DNA from: a bacterium
GTDB lineage: Bacteria > UBP6 > UBA1177
Direction: 5' to 3'
DNA: 64,000 nucleotides
Assembly: GCA_017963125.1 (NCBI GenBank)
Contig: JAGCUA010000009.1
Span: 62,001-126,000 of the forward strand
The notes beneath the pieces were generated by a model that was not told where the DNA came from, did not search any database, and worked only from the letters and a program-made list of their open reading frames with translations. Positions 17,635 through 27,545 of the stretch are shown here, one piece after another. Position 1 is the stretch's first letter, and each line of letters starts with the position of its first letter. Made by a program: the position numbers and the translations under genes.

Positions 17635-17680
17635 CCCCTCAGACTGCTAAGCAGCCAGCTCCCCTACAACAGTGGAGCCT
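17635..17680. repeat. Dispersed palindromic repeat, copy B
   Basis: CCCCTCAG (17635-17642), a CTGCT-A-AGCAG hairpin, AGCTCCCCT (17657-17665), then ACAACAGTGGAGCC. It has the same frame as copy A at 10884, with 3 nt more in the hairpin. It lies between convergent genes. Confidence 0.6.
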
Positions 17681-17692
17681 TAAGTTAAGTTT

Positions 17693-19558
17693 TTATTCCT
17701 TTTCCGAGAGTTCGATGTATTCCTCGAATATCGAGTCGTATTGAGCCTTGAGTTTTGCGTATTTTTCGGAAAGTTCCGCCATATTGTTCTTGTTTTCTTC
17801 GTAGTTCGCCATCTTTTTTTCGATCTCAGCAATCTCGTTTTCAGTTTCCGGAATCAATTTTTCGAGCTCGGCAAGTCTTATGCGCTGGGAGTAGGTGAGT
17901 TTGGGGGCGTCATTCTGCAAGGTGCGTGGTTTGACCGCTTCTTCTTTGGGTTTTACCGTCTTTTTCTGCTCCGCTCTTGAATTTTTCCGCTCCTGTTCGA
18001 TCCATTCGCTCGCTTTGCCTACGAAACTTTCGATGACGCCGTTTCCTCTGAAAATTAGAAGGGTATCGACGGTTCTGTCTAAGAAATAGCGGTCGTGGCT
18101 TACGACAACTATTGGCCCTGCGAACGATGAGAGGAAGTCTTCAAGTACAGAAAGCGTCTTTATGTCGAGGTCGTTCGTCGGCTCGTCGAGGACGATAAAA
18201 TTGGGGTTGTTCATGAGGATCGCGACGAGATAGAGGCGTCTTTTTTCTCCGCCCGAAAGTTTTTCGATCTTCGTGTAGTGGACGGATGAATCGAACAAAA
18301 ATTTTTCGAGCATCTGTGACGCCGAGATCTTGGAACCGTCGGCGAGAGTGATGTTTTCGCCTTTCGACTTGACGAAATCAATAAGCCGCATGTCGGGCGG
18401 AAGGTCGCGCGAAGTCTGGTCGAAGTATGAAAATTCGGTGTTTACGCCGATATCGTATTCGCCGCTTTTGGGTTGCAGTCTGCCGGTCAGAATATCGAGA
18501 AAGGTGGTCTTTCCTGTTCCGTTTCCGCCTACTATCCCGAGTCTTGTATCTTTTTTGAATGCGAACGAAAAGTCGTGTAATATCGGTGAGTTGTTCCAGT
18601 AAAAAGAGATGTTTTTAAGCTCAAGTATCTTTTTGCCGATCCTTTTTCCCTGGACTGCGAGTTCTATGTTTTTATCCTCTTCGGGTTTCTCGCGCTGCAT
18701 CATTTTCTGGATGTTTTCGATGCGGTCCTTCGATTTCGTGGCTCTCGCTCTCGGTCCTCTCGCGAGCCATGCGAGTTCGCGTCTGAGTATCGCACGGATG
18801 CGTTCTTCATTCGATACAAGTGATTGAAAATATTCCGATTTCTTTTCAAGATAGTAGTCGTAGCAACCTTTGTAGTGAAAGAGGTCTGAACCTTCGATCT
18901 CGTATATCGAGCTGCACACAGAATCGAGGAAATAGCGGTCGTGCGTCACCATGATGACAGCTTTTTTAGTCTCCTTGAGATACTCTTCAAGCCAGACGAT
19001 CGTGTCGATGTCGAGGTGGTTTGTAGGTTCGTCGAGCAGAAGCAGCCCCGAATCCTTGACGATGCACTGCGCCAGAGCCACTTTTTTCACCATTCCGCCC
19101 GAAAGTTCGCCCATTTTCAGGGTGAGGTCGCTGATGCCGAGGCGGGTGAGTATCGCCTTGATCTCAGATTCGTAGCTCCGCACATTCAGAGCGTCTATCT
19201 TTTCGGAAAGTTCGAGCGCGTTTTCAGTGCCGAACCCGCTGCACGCCATTTCATAACGCTTGATGAGGTTGAGTTTTTCATCGTTTCCCGAAAATATGTG
19301 GTCTGCGATCGTGTCGTCCGGTTTAACTTCCGGAATCTGGCTCAAAAACGCGACATTGACCGATTTGTTTATTGCGACTTTTCCGCTTTCGGGCTCTTCA
19401 AGACCCGCGATTATCTTGAGGAGAGTCGATTTTCCGCAGCCGTTGACGCCGATGAGGGCGACTTTTTCGCCGCTTTCGACCCCGAAAGAGATATTTTGGA
19501 AAAGGACTCTTTCAGCTTTGATGCTGGTGACTTCTGAAACTGAAACTACGTTCGGCAT
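17693..19558 (-). CDS. uup: ABC-F family ATPase, Uup type
   Basis: 621 aa, soluble. Two ABC modules: Walker [10 protein letters not shown] (37-45), [21 protein letters not shown]; second Walker [31 protein letters not shown]. Between them is the Uup-type interdomain segment [22 protein letters not shown]. The end (about 545-621) is a Lys/Glu coiled coil with a Pro-rich hinge before it, as in Uup, where it binds nucleic acid. ABC-F proteins act on ribosomes or branched DNA and do not transport. The start lies 10 bp after the pfk stop, so the two are probably one transcript. Confidence 0.88.
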   Translation of the reverse strand: MPNVVSVSEVTSIKAERVLFQNISFGVESGEKVALIGVNGCGKSTLLKIIAGLEEPESGKVAINKSVNVAFLSQIPEVKPDDTIADHIFSGNDEKLNLIKRYEMACSGFGTENALELSEKIDALNVRSYESEIKAILTRLGISDLTLKMGELSGGMVKKVALAQCIVKDSGLLLLDEPTNHLDIDTIVWLEEYLKETKKAVIMVTHDRYFLDSVCSSIYEIEGSDLFHYKGCYDYYLEKKSEYFQSLVSNEERIRAILRRELAWLARGPRARATKSKDRIENIQKMMQREKPEEDKNIELAVQGKRIGKKILELKNISFYWNNSPILHDFSFAFKKDTRLGIVGGNGTGKTTFLDILTGRLQPKSGEYDIGVNTEFSYFDQTSRDLPPDMRLIDFVKSKGENITLADGSKISASQMLEKFLFDSSVHYTKIEKLSGGEKRRLYLVAILMNNPNFIVLDEPTNDLDIKTLSVLEDFLSSFAGPIVVVSHDRYFLDRTVDTLLIFRGNGVIESFVGKASEWIEQERKNSRAEQKKTVKPKEEAVKPRTLQNDAPKLTYSQRIRLAELEKLIPETENEIAEIEKKMANYEENKNNMAELSEKYAKLKAQYDSIFEEYIELSEKE

Positions 19559-19568
19559 TGTTCTACCG

Positions 19569-20930
19569 TTACATCACCGGCGGCTGACCGGTTTCTTCGA
19601 GGACGGAGAGCCAGAGCGGACCGTTGAGGTCGATCTTTTTGCGTTTCGATGTTGCGAGATCCATCGGGATGTGGATGAACTGGCCGTTGAGGTATCCGAC
19701 GACCATTCCGGTCCTGCCGCTCATTCCGGCGTGGACCGCCATCTGCGCGAGCTGCGAGCAGAAAATAGAATCGTTCGGGGTAGGCGGGCAGGAGCGGATG
19801 ATGTAGCTCGGATCGATGTATTTGATGCCGAAAAGCATTCCTTTCGCTTTGAGGTAGCTTTTGATCTTGTCTTTGATGAAAATGCCGATGTCGCCAAGTT
19901 TAGCATTGCCAGAAGCGTCGTATTCGATTTTTTCGGGATCTCTGACATATTCCTGTCCTGCACCTTCTGCTACAACGATGACGCAGAATTTTTTGCGGCG
20001 GAGCCTTTTTTCGACCGAATCAAGGAAGCCTCCTTCGCCTGTCATTCTGAAATCCATCTCGGGAATGAGGCAGAAATCGACCTGGTTCGTCGCAAGTGTT
20101 GCGTTCGCCGCGATGAAGCCTGACTCTCGTCCCATGAGTTTGACGATACCGATCCCGTTGTGGATCGAAGTCGCCTCGGTGTAGGCCGAATTTATCGATT
20201 CGCACGCTTCGGAGAATGCCGTTTCTGTTCCGAAAGAGCGTTCTATGTAGTTGATGTCGTTGTCGATCGTTTTCGGGATGCCGATGACCGAGATCTTGAG
20301 GTTCCTCTTTTCGATCTCGTTGATGAGAGAGATCGCGCCGCGCTGCGTGCCGTCACCTCCTATCGTGTAGAGGATGTTTACTCCGAGCTCGTCGAGCCTG
20401 TCGACCATCTTTTCGGCATCCTGATTGCCGCGGCTCGTTCCGATGAATGTGCCGCCCTGAAGCTGCTTGTTCTCTACCATCGCCGGAGTCAGGTGCTTGA
20501 TCTCATAGCCCAATTCCTTGACCAAGCCTGCGTAGCCGTAGTTGATCCCGAGGGTGCGCTGGTTGTTGTAGCGGTAGTAGTTCATTACGACGATCCCGCG
20601 GATGACTGCATTGAGGCCTGGGCAGATCCCGCCGCAGGTAACTACTGCCGAAGTGGTCTCACCGGGTTCAAAAAAGAGCTTGGTTCTCGGACCCGCCTTT
20701 TCGAACGACGGAACCTTGAGTCCCTGGCTCTGGATCGATTCGACCATGCTTTTGTCGATGAAGGCAAGAACGCGCTCGTCTTCGGGGATCATCTGCGACT
20801 CGTAGATTTTTTTATTCGATGTGAGCGGCGACATGAAATTCTGTGCGCCCAGCTTTTTTATTTCCATATCGTGCCTGAAAAGCTCGTAATCCTCTTCCTT
20901 AAGCCCTTTGATGTTGGGAATTTCGACCAT
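19569..20930 (-). CDS. ATP-dependent 6-phosphofructokinase, long spirochaete/plant type
   Basis: 453 aa. Phosphorylates fructose 6-phosphate in glycolysis. [10 protein letters not shown] (98-107) and GGDGTQRG (191-198) form the phosphoryl-donor site; Gly in GGDGT rather than Asp argues for ATP over pyrophosphate. PKTIDND (219-225) holds the catalytic Asp; the Lys there is usual in this long-chain clade. MGRESGF and GYLNGQ follow. The about 80-residue N-terminal extension is also typical of this clade, represented by the Treponema TP0108 type. Start after AGGAGCG. uup follows after 10 bp. Confidence 0.88.
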   Translation of the reverse strand: MVEIPNIKGLKEEDYELFRHDMEIKKLGAQNFMSPLTSNKKIYESQMIPEDERVLAFIDKSMVESIQSQGLKVPSFEKAGPRTKLFFEPGETTSAVVTCGGICPGLNAVIRGIVVMNYYRYNNQRTLGINYGYAGLVKELGYEIKHLTPAMVENKQLQGGTFIGTSRGNQDAEKMVDRLDELGVNILYTIGGDGTQRGAISLINEIEKRNLKISVIGIPKTIDNDINYIERSFGTETAFSEACESINSAYTEATSIHNGIGIVKLMGRESGFIAANATLATNQVDFCLIPEMDFRMTGEGGFLDSVEKRLRRKKFCVIVVAEGAGQEYVRDPEKIEYDASGNAKLGDIGIFIKDKIKSYLKAKGMLFGIKYIDPSYIIRSCPPTPNDSIFCSQLAQMAVHAGMSGRTGMVVGYLNGQFIHIPMDLATSKRKKIDLNGPLWLSVLEETGQPPVM

Positions 20931-21014
20931 TTTTCGCTCCTAAAAAAAGTTCAAAACAACAAAAACGGGAAATTGTAGTGATTTTTCAGGAAATAGCGAT
21001 TTTTAAGTGACTTT

Positions 21015-21042
21015 TTGACTTTTGCGCTTTGAACTATAATAT
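21015..21042 (+). promoter_or_regulatory. Promoter before xseB
   Basis: TTGACT (21015-21020), 16-bp spacer, TAATAT (21037-21042), 24 bp before the xseB ATG. A TATAAT overlaps at 21035 with a 14-bp spacer. Confidence 0.6.
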
Positions 21043-21065
21043 TTTCCGTTTTTTCGGAGGTAAAG

Positions 21066-21299
21066 ATGGAAAAGAAAGACTCACTTGCGCTAAAGATGAA
21101 AAGACTTGAAGAAATTGTCGAAAAACTCAATGAAAATCCTGAGATAGAAGAAGCTGTCAAGCTTTACGAAGAGGGTGTAAAACTCTCGGTTTCGATAAAA
21201 ACCTATCTCGAGGATGCCCAGACAAAAATCAGAGTTCTCACCGAGGAAGGTGAAAAAACAGTCGATGCCGAAAAACTCGGAAGGAAAGATTTCGAATGA
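21066..21299 (+). CDS. xseB: Exodeoxyribonuclease VII small subunit
   Basis: 77 aa, the family length. Two-helix protein with the conserved pattern LEEIVEKLNENPEIEEAVKLYEEG; here the position before PEI is Asn where many homologues have Glu/Leu. Forms exonuclease VII with XseA, whose gene is not in the window. GGAGG is 7 nt before the ATG. The stop overlaps the next gene by 4 bp (ATGA). Confidence 0.9.
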   Translation: MEKKDSLALKMKRLEEIVEKLNENPEIEEAVKLYEEGVKLSVSIKTYLEDAQTKIRVLTEEGEKTVDAEKLGRKDFE

Positions 21300-21901
21300 T
21301 ATCCTGCGGCTTCATAAAAGAGCGCGACGCAAAGGCTGAAATTGCACAGATCGAGGCTGAACTGAAGCTTGAGTTCGGTTTAAGCACGCTCTGGCGGCCT
21401 CATCAGATCCATAGCGACACGATTTTTGTTGACGGCGACGGCGAGGGTGACGGGATAATCATCACAAAACCATCGATCGCCCTCATCAGAACAGCCGACT
21501 GCATCCCTGTCCTCCTTTTTGACAGAAGCGCAGATATCGCAGGAGTTTTCCACAGCGGCTGGCGCGGAACAGAGCAGAAAATCGTCTCGAAAGGGGCAAA
21601 AATGATGGCTGAAATGGGCTGCAAAAACATTGAAGCTGTAATCTTCCCTGGAATCGGGCTTTGCTGCTTTGAAATAGGCGAAGAACTTCGCGAAAGATTT
21701 GAAAATTCAGAAATTCCAATGAGTTATGTCGGCGGAAAACTGCACGCCGATTTGAAGACGGCGATAAAAAACGAGCTTATAAAAGCCGGAATTACAAAAA
21801 TTACCGACAATTCCGAGTGCACTTTCTGCACAGAAGGCTACTTCTCGTACAGACGTGATAAAACCGAAAAACGGCACGCCACTTTTGTAGTTGTATCTTA
21901 A
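21296..21901 (+). CDS. pgeF: Laccase-domain purine nucleoside phosphorylase (YfiH/PgeF family)
   Basis: 201 aa, somewhat short for the family (about 240). Metal-site residues are visible: QIHSD at the start, ADCIPVLLFD (Cys), FHSGWRGT (His), and C-terminal CTFCTEGYFSYRRD. Members cleave purine nucleosides with phosphate, and YfiH corrects mis-incorporation of serine into peptidoglycan. The old 'polyphenol oxidase' name is not supported. It overlaps xseB by 4 bp. The transcript ends before the 262-bp intergenic region that starts the GTPase block. Confidence 0.87.
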   Translation: MISCGFIKERDAKAEIAQIEAELKLEFGLSTLWRPHQIHSDTIFVDGDGEGDGIIITKPSIALIRTADCIPVLLFDRSADIAGVFHSGWRGTEQKIVSKGAKMMAEMGCKNIEAVIFPGIGLCCFEIGEELRERFENSEIPMSYVGGKLHADLKTAIKNELIKAGITKITDNSECTFCTEGYFSYRRDKTEKRHATFVVVS

Positions 21902-21925
21902 GAATTCTTTAAAAAATTTTTTCAC

Positions 21926-21959
21926 TTGGGCAGCATACGCCCAGTCATAGCCATACAAT
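21926..21959 (+). promoter_or_regulatory. Shared operator-promoter module, copy 1, before the GTPase operon
   Basis: TTGGGCA (21926-21932), six bases, GCCCA (21939-21943), exactly 10 nt, then TACAAT (21954-21959). The same order and spacing occurs at 28213-28246. Where a -35 box should be, the sequence is poor (AGCATA) and is covered by the inverted repeat. This suggests a regulator site. Transcription would start near 21966 and give a leader of about 200 nt. Confidence 0.6.
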
Positions 21960-21970
21960 ACAAATAAAAA

Positions 21971-22034
21971 GAAGCTGTAAAACTGCTTCAGAAAAAAATT
22001 TTAAGTTTGAGAACTTTTTTTTCGAAAATTTTCG
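21971..22034 (+). promoter_or_regulatory. Structured leader of the GTPase operon
   Basis: Three elements in order: hairpin GAAGCTGTAAAACTGCTTC (21971-21989, one mismatch); AAGTT-TGAG-AACTT followed by a run of T (22003-22022), which looks like a weak intrinsic terminator inside the leader; and the perfect palindrome CGAAAATTTTCG (22023-22034). Attenuation is possible but the stem is short and AT-rich. Confidence 0.35.
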
Positions 22035-22163
22035 GAAAAACGGTTTGTCAGACGATTTATATGAGTGTGATGAGTTCGTTCATGAAAACAGGCATGAATC
22101 TGCCGTGTTTTTGTGACGGCTTTAAAGGAGACGGTATTTTTTAACTTTTGAAAGGAGAGAGCT

Positions 22164-23843
22164 ATGGAACTCGAATCTAAGAGAATCTTTTTAAATGTGT
22201 TGGAAGAACTTGCAGGAATCGCAGAAAAATCTGAAATGTCTGCCGGGAAGATTAAAAAAATTGTCGATGCCGTGACGAATATGCCTCTTTTTGTCCCCGT
22301 TGTAGGGGAATTCAGTTCCGGAAAAAGTTCCCTTCTGAATAAATTTATCGGTAAAAATATCCTTCCGGTAGGTATGGAAGCTAAAACATCGGTTCCGACG
22401 GAACTTTACTATTCTCCTGAAGAATATGAAGAAGGTGTTTACGAAGACGGCAGGGTAGAAAGACTCCAGACGATTTCAGATGAAAACAATAAATTCGTCT
22501 GTATCCGCCGCTATATAAACAGTGAAGCTCTTAAAAATGTCCAGCCGATTGTTTTTGTGGATATGCCGGGTTTCGATTCCGGTTTCGATCAGCACAATAA
22601 AGCGATTTTTACTTATCTGGATAAAGGGTGTCATTACGTGGTTCTGGTTGCAGCGAAGAACGGAACTATATCACGTTCCATGCTGACTCAGGTGAACAAC
22701 ATTCATTCTTTTGGAAAGAAGTGCACTTTCTTTGTCTCGAAAACAGATCAGGTTAGTGAAGAAGAGATGATGCAGATAAAAACCGAAGCTTTGAATTTCA
22801 AGGGAATTGCCGGAAACGAAGAAGAAGTTCTGGAGATAAACCATGAAGATATTTCAAGTTTTTCAGACTTCGCGAAATCTTTGAATCCTGAAAAACTTTT
22901 CAGGAACTGTTTTCTTCAGGCTGTCACTGATTCCTGCTATGATGTGAAAACTTCTTTAAACACCAAAATTTCGGCAATGAAACTCGACAAGGCAAAAAAT
23001 ATCCATGCTATAGAAGAGCTTAAAAACAGTCTGCAGAGAATTGAGTCGAAGAAAAATAGAATGATCGAGGATGCAAAAAAGAACGCTTCTTTTAAGGAAA
23101 ACGAAGCGGATGTGATAGCAAATGCTGTTGCATCGGCTCTTAATGCTAATCTGGAAAATCTTACAGACCTTGCCGTTTCAGGCGGACAGGAAGCTTTTCA
23201 GGAAGAGGTGAACAGTATTGTTCAAAATACGGTGGCTGCTAAAATCAATGCTGTTATGGAACAGATTTCATTACGTTTCAGCGGAGAGTTCTCTAAGGAA
23301 ATAGGTGATCTTTCAGACATACTTTGTATGTATAATGCTGACGGAGTTATGGATAAACTTCGTGAATCCGCTAAAAGTATTTATGATTCCGGTACTGCAT
23401 CGATATCCAGATTTCTTGAAGGAAAACAGGCGGCTGCCAAATCCAAAATCGCCAAAGATGCTTTGACTGTGACAGCAGGAGTTTTTTCCGCAGTAACAAC
23501 GATACTGCCGCCTATAGTAGAAGTTTGCCTGATATTGCTGCCGACAATAATTGATTGGGTGAAAAGTAATCAGCGCAGGGAAAATGTCCGCAATTCCATC
23601 GCCGGGCAGATTCCCGTAATCAAACGCTCCGTCAGGGAGAAAGTAGGAAATATTCTTTCTGAAAACAGCGAAAAAATGATCTCGGAAATTTCTGAAAAAT
23701 ATGATGAGGAAATAAGGCGCAAAGCGGAAGATATAGAACAGATAACGGCGAAATCGGATAATTCGGAAGAAATTTCCCGGACAATAGAGGAATACGAAAG
23801 ATATGTTGTCAGAACGGATGAACTTCTGGCTCAAATACTTTAA
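22164..23843 (+). CDS. Dynamin-family GTPase 1
   Basis: 559 aa. G1 GEFSSGKSS (48-56), G2 Thr in KTSVPTEL (about 75-81), G3 DMPG (133-136), G4 SKTD (192-195). The order, spacing and large size fit dynamin-like proteins rather than small GTPases. The stalk-like part (about 265-420) is helical with Lys/Glu heptads. Near residues 433-465 is a hydrophobic stretch, VFSAVTTILPPIVEVCLILL, broken by a Pro pair, which could insert in a membrane as a paddle or hairpin. The rest is coiled coil. AAGGAGA precedes the ATG. It is the first of five tightly spaced genes; DLP2 follows after 22 bp. Bacterial dynamins often work as heteromeric sets on membranes; the function here is inferred. Confidence 0.85.
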   Translation: MELESKRIFLNVLEELAGIAEKSEMSAGKIKKIVDAVTNMPLFVPVVGEFSSGKSSLLNKFIGKNILPVGMEAKTSVPTELYYSPEEYEEGVYEDGRVERLQTISDENNKFVCIRRYINSEALKNVQPIVFVDMPGFDSGFDQHNKAIFTYLDKGCHYVVLVAAKNGTISRSMLTQVNNIHSFGKKCTFFVSKTDQVSEEEMMQIKTEALNFKGIAGNEEEVLEINHEDISSFSDFAKSLNPEKLFRNCFLQAVTDSCYDVKTSLNTKISAMKLDKAKNIHAIEELKNSLQRIESKKNRMIEDAKKNASFKENEADVIANAVASALNANLENLTDLAVSGGQEAFQEEVNSIVQNTVAAKINAVMEQISLRFSGEFSKEIGDLSDILCMYNADGVMDKLRESAKSIYDSGTASISRFLEGKQAAAKSKIAKDALTVTAGVFSAVTTILPPIVEVCLILLPTIIDWVKSNQRRENVRNSIAGQIPVIKRSVREKVGNILSENSEKMISEISEKYDEEIRRKAEDIEQITAKSDNSEEISRTIEEYERYVVRTDELLAQIL

Positions 23844-23865
23844 GTTGTAATCGAGGAGGATTAAA

Positions 23866-26094
23866 ATGAAAAAAGAACAGGAAATTTTAAATCAGATCTG
23901 CACTTTGAGAGAACAGTTTGACAAATTTACGGCTGCTCACGCCGATGACGATGAATTCTGCGACACTGTTTCGCTTGCTCTTGAGGACAACGGGCTTGTA
24001 AGTGTTGAAAAAATCAAAGCCGACTACAATAAAAATCCTGAAAGACTTCTTAAAATAGGTATCGTCGGTGCAGTAAAAGCAGGTAAATCGTCTTTGCTCA
24101 ACTCTCTTTTCTTTGACGGAAAAGATATCCTGCCGAAAGCGGCGACTCCGATGACTGCGGCTCTCACTGAACTGTCCTACGGTGAAAAGTGTGAAATTAC
24201 AGTCGATTTTTTTACAGATGAAGATGTTCAGGCATTGAAGGACAAATCGGAAGCTTATTCCAGAAAGGTAAAATATTATGAAGCTGCTAAAATCGAAGCT
24301 CTTGAAAATGATTGGAAGAAAGAACACCACGGCGAAAAAGTTCCCTCCGAACTGCAGAAAAAATGGAAAGAAGATGCTGAAGTTTACGCCGAAACCGAAA
24401 TTTTAAAGGACATAACGCTTTCCGGAGCTTACCAGCAGTATGCAAGTATAAAAAAATCCAAAGTCGAAAGAAAAACAGGAAGTCTGACTTTCTCCGTTCA
24501 GTCCATTGAAGATATTGCCGGCAAACTTGAGACTTATGTCGGAGCTGACGGTGATTATATGCCTTTCACCAGCAAGGTGTCGATCTCTCTGCCTATTGAA
24601 GCTCTTAAAGAAATCAGCGTTGTTGACACTCCGGGATTCAACGATCCAGTTCCTTCGAGGGATGAAAAGGCCAGGAAGTCTCTGAGAGAATGCGATGTCA
24701 TACTTATTCTCAGCCGTGCGGGACAGTTCATTACCGAAACAGACAAGCAGGTTCTGTCAAAAATCACATCCAAGAACGGAATAAGAGAAATTTATGTCCT
24801 TCCAAGCCAGATAGACACTGAACTTTCCAATATGGAGATAGTTGAAGAAGCTGACGGGAATTTGGACAAAGCTGTCGGTATAATCAAAGGAATTCTTGAA
24901 GAAGAAGTCGTAAAAAAACTTGAAGATATAAATGAGGATCATGCTTTTGACAGCTTGTTGAACAATGTCAAAGATAGAGTTGTTCCGGTTTCAGGTATCT
25001 GCGAATCAATGTATAAAACTTTTGACAAAAGAAACTCCTGGGACAGCGGCAGAAAGAACACTTTGGAAAGTTTGTCAGAAGATTATGCCGATTATTTCCC
25101 GGAATCTGAAAATGATGTTATCAAAAGTTCTCTCAAAAAACTCGGGAATATAGATCTCGTAGACAAGTGCATCAGGGAAGTAAAATCCAGAAAAGAGGCT
25201 ATATTTGAAGAAGAACTGTCAAAATTCGGTGAAAAATACAGAAATGCCGCAAAAGGGGTAAAAAATGCTGTTGCCGAATACCTTGATAACAAACAGGATA
25301 TTTTAGACAGACAGGATATAAAATCTGCGGAAGAAGAGATCGCTGAACTTGAAAAAGCCTACAATGTTATTGCTCCGGAAATAGAGAATGCTTTTGTCGA
25401 TGCAGTCAATGACTGGTTCGGAGAAGTGAGAAACGATTGCAACCGCATGCTTGATACGTCAAAATCCGAAGCAAAAAGCGGTGTGCAGGCTGCCGAGGGA
25501 TCTTATACGCATCATTGGGAAACCGGATGGTGGCTTTGGAAGAAACATCACAGCGAAGAAATTACGACAGCCAATGTTTCCGCTATCAAAAATTCGATCG
25601 ACGAGTTTATAGACTTTTATAATGATCATCTGCCGTATTTTCTTGAATCAGAGATAAACAGACTGATAAAGGTTGTCGTATCGCAGATTCAGAGGATCTG
25701 GTCCGAGAATGTTTCTTCCGGAAAGGAGTCGCCTGTAGAATTCAGAAACAAAATCCGTTCTCTCGTTTCCTCTATGGATTTTTCGTACAGTTTAGCCTAC
25801 CAAGGGGAAAGATTTTCGTGCGAAGATTCAGGCAGGATCGAGGGCGGTAGTGCCGAGAGATGCCTTGATAATGCACGTGATTTTATAAATACTCTCTGCC
25901 GTGAATTTAAGGAAATTGTTCTGTCTGCAGCAGAGGATGTAAAAGACAAATGTAAATCTTACGGATTTTCCAGACGTCTTCTCGATGGATACAGAAAACA
26001 GCTCGAAAAAAGGCTCGCGGATCTTCAAACCCCGAAAGTTGCAATGGAAAATTTGAAGAGAATGAAAAAAGAGTTGGGAAAAATTGAGTGCTGA
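23866..26094 (+). CDS. Dynamin-family GTPase 2
   Basis: 742 aa. G1 GAVKAGKSS (68-76), KAATPMTAALTEL as switch 1, G3 DTPG (254-257), and PSQID in the G4 place (317 is the Asp), which lacks the usual N/TKxD Lys. Between G2 and G3 is a long insert with a charged helix (about 115-180). Near residues 535-570 comes an unusual stretch rich in Trp and His (THHWETGWWLWKKHH) in an otherwise charged helical stalk; it could be a membrane-binding tip. No clear transmembrane helix. GAGGAGG precedes the ATG. The stop overlaps the DLP3 start (TGATG). Confidence 0.85.
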   Translation: MKKEQEILNQICTLREQFDKFTAAHADDDEFCDTVSLALEDNGLVSVEKIKADYNKNPERLLKIGIVGAVKAGKSSLLNSLFFDGKDILPKAATPMTAALTELSYGEKCEITVDFFTDEDVQALKDKSEAYSRKVKYYEAAKIEALENDWKKEHHGEKVPSELQKKWKEDAEVYAETEILKDITLSGAYQQYASIKKSKVERKTGSLTFSVQSIEDIAGKLETYVGADGDYMPFTSKVSISLPIEALKEISVVDTPGFNDPVPSRDEKARKSLRECDVILILSRAGQFITETDKQVLSKITSKNGIREIYVLPSQIDTELSNMEIVEEADGNLDKAVGIIKGILEEEVVKKLEDINEDHAFDSLLNNVKDRVVPVSGICESMYKTFDKRNSWDSGRKNTLESLSEDYADYFPESENDVIKSSLKKLGNIDLVDKCIREVKSRKEAIFEEELSKFGEKYRNAAKGVKNAVAEYLDNKQDILDRQDIKSAEEEIAELEKAYNVIAPEIENAFVDAVNDWFGEVRNDCNRMLDTSKSEAKSGVQAAEGSYTHHWETGWWLWKKHHSEEITTANVSAIKNSIDEFIDFYNDHLPYFLESEINRLIKVVVSQIQRIWSENVSSGKESPVEFRNKIRSLVSSMDFSYSLAYQGERFSCEDSGRIEGGSAERCLDNARDFINTLCREFKEIVLSAAEDVKDKCKSYGFSRRLLDGYRKQLEKRLADLQTPKVAMENLKRMKKELGKIEC

Positions 26095-27545
26095 TGACGG
26101 GTAGCGTTATGGAAAATATCAATGAAATTTTAAGCTTTATTTCAGAACTCGTAAATTCAAAACCGGATCTGAATAAAAATTTTAAAAAGTATAAGGACCT
26201 TCTCAATGACAGATACATGACTTTCGCCAAGGAGAATGACTGTTTTGCCGATGATGCGGGAGCTCTTGTAAAACTTCAGAATATTGCCGGACAATTGGAA
26301 TTCCTGACTTATGACGAGGCCCTGCTCAATAAAACTGTTGTCGCTGTAGCAGGAAATTTCTCAAGCGGTAAATCATCATTCTTGAACAGTTTCTTTCAAA
26401 AAGGAACCGAAAACAAGCTGCAGATCGCAATGGATCCTACAACGGCAATTTCCGCTTATGTTCTCAATGACAGAAATGAAAACGTGGTCGGTTATTCTTA
26501 CAGAGGCGGCAAAGTAAATATTGCTAACAGTATATTCAAACTGCTTGATCACCAGCATTTGAGCGGCGACCTTAAATTGATAAAGCCGTTGATCCACCAT
26601 ATCGTTGTCAGAAATAAATTCGTAACTGATTTTAAGAATTTATGTTTTATCGACACTCCCGGTTTCAATTCCGGAAAAGAGAGCGACAGTGACTACCAAA
26701 CGGCAATTTCCGCTATTTCAAATGCAGGTGCACTGCTTTGGTGTTTCGATGCAAAATCAGGCGGCTTGACAAGCTACGAAATCGGAATCCTTTCAGAGAT
26801 TTATTCAAAAAACGAGAACATCAGAATTTATGTTGTTGCAACCAAAGCTGACAGAGCCGTTGATGTGGAACAGATATTGAATAAATCCGAGGATCTGCTT
26901 GGTAAACGCCGAATAAAAATAGAAGGCATCTCCTCTTATTCATCAAAATACAAATTTAATGAACAGCCGGAAAGATGTTCTTTTCACAAAGGAATTACTC
27001 TGAAGCAGTTCCTGAAGAACATTGATGTGGAGAACACACAGAAAGAAAAGATGTTCCTGAAAACGGTCGAAGAAGTTTTCAATGATTATATAAAAGCTGA
27101 CAAAAACCGGATCGACAAGCTGGAAAAACAGATAAGAACCTTGAATATTCTCGAGATGTCGGTTCAGACAGTTTTGAACAATAAAGAAGAGATTATCGGC
27201 TGGCTTAAATCAAGAATCGATCACAGAATTTTTGATGCAAGAAAATTTTCTGAAATGCAGAATGCCTTGAATGACGAAGATGTATTCGACGGAATTGATG
27301 AAATTAAGCCGGATCTTGAGGAGACTATCCGTAAAGACAAAGAAGATATTAAGACTGCGGGCAAGTTGTGCCGGGATATGAAAAAAGCTGTCGCAGCTGT
27401 TTTTGGACACGAACTGAATGAAAGTGAGCTGGAATCAGGTGAAAGTACTTCTGAACAAAAAATGAAATTTTGTACAAAGTGCGGTGAAATGATCAGACCT
27501 GGGAAAAAATATTGTCGTAAATGTGGAGAACAAGTGAGATGGTAA
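26094..27545 (+). CDS. Dynamin-family GTPase 3 with C-terminal zinc ribbon
   Basis: 483 aa from the ATG at 26094, which overlaps the DLP2 stop by 1 bp; an ATG at 26109 (MENINEIL) with GGGTAG before it is an alternative and neither site is strong. G1 GNFSSGKSS (87-95), DPTTAISA as switch 1, G3 DTPG (187-190), G4 TKAD (250-253). A helical stalk follows. The last 25 residues are a zinc ribbon: FCTKCGEMIRPGKKYCRKCG. No membrane segment. Fusing the ribbon to the GTPase, next to two separate zinc-ribbon proteins, suggests that the ribbons interact or bind the same partner. The 3' end overlaps the next gene by 7 bp. Confidence 0.85.
   Translation: MTGSVMENINEILSFISELVNSKPDLNKNFKKYKDLLNDRYMTFAKENDCFADDAGALVKLQNIAGQLEFLTYDEALLNKTVVAVAGNFSSGKSSFLNSFFQKGTENKLQIAMDPTTAISAYVLNDRNENVVGYSYRGGKVNIANSIFKLLDHQHLSGDLKLIKPLIHHIVVRNKFVTDFKNLCFIDTPGFNSGKESDSDYQTAISAISNAGALLWCFDAKSGGLTSYEIGILSEIYSKNENIRIYVVATKADRAVDVEQILNKSEDLLGKRRIKIEGISSYSSKYKFNEQPERCSFHKGITLKQFLKNIDVENTQKEKMFLKTVEEVFNDYIKADKNRIDKLEKQIRTLNILEMSVQTVLNNKEEIIGWLKSRIDHRIFDARKFSEMQNALNDEDVFDGIDEIKPDLEETIRKDKEDIKTAGKLCRDMKKAVAAVFGHELNESELESGESTSEQKMKFCTKCGEMIRPGKKYCRKCGEQVRW

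Noticed and set aside
19569..20930. Pyrophosphate-dependent phosphofructokinase
   Set aside because: GGDGT rather than GGDDT argues for ATP, although the clade includes both.
20160..20978. 272-codon plus-strand frame opposite pfk
   Set aside because: Same reason: the minus-strand phosphofructokinase has all motifs.
21926..21943. Sigma-54 promoter at the TTGGGC element
   Set aside because: GG and GC are not 10 bp apart in the required register and the TTGC half is absent; a TAYAAT box stands downstream instead.
22061..22144. Small reading frame of 27 codons in the GTPase leader
   Set aside because: No ribosome-binding site upstream, several internal ATGs, and no recognisable sequence. Kept only as part of the leader note.
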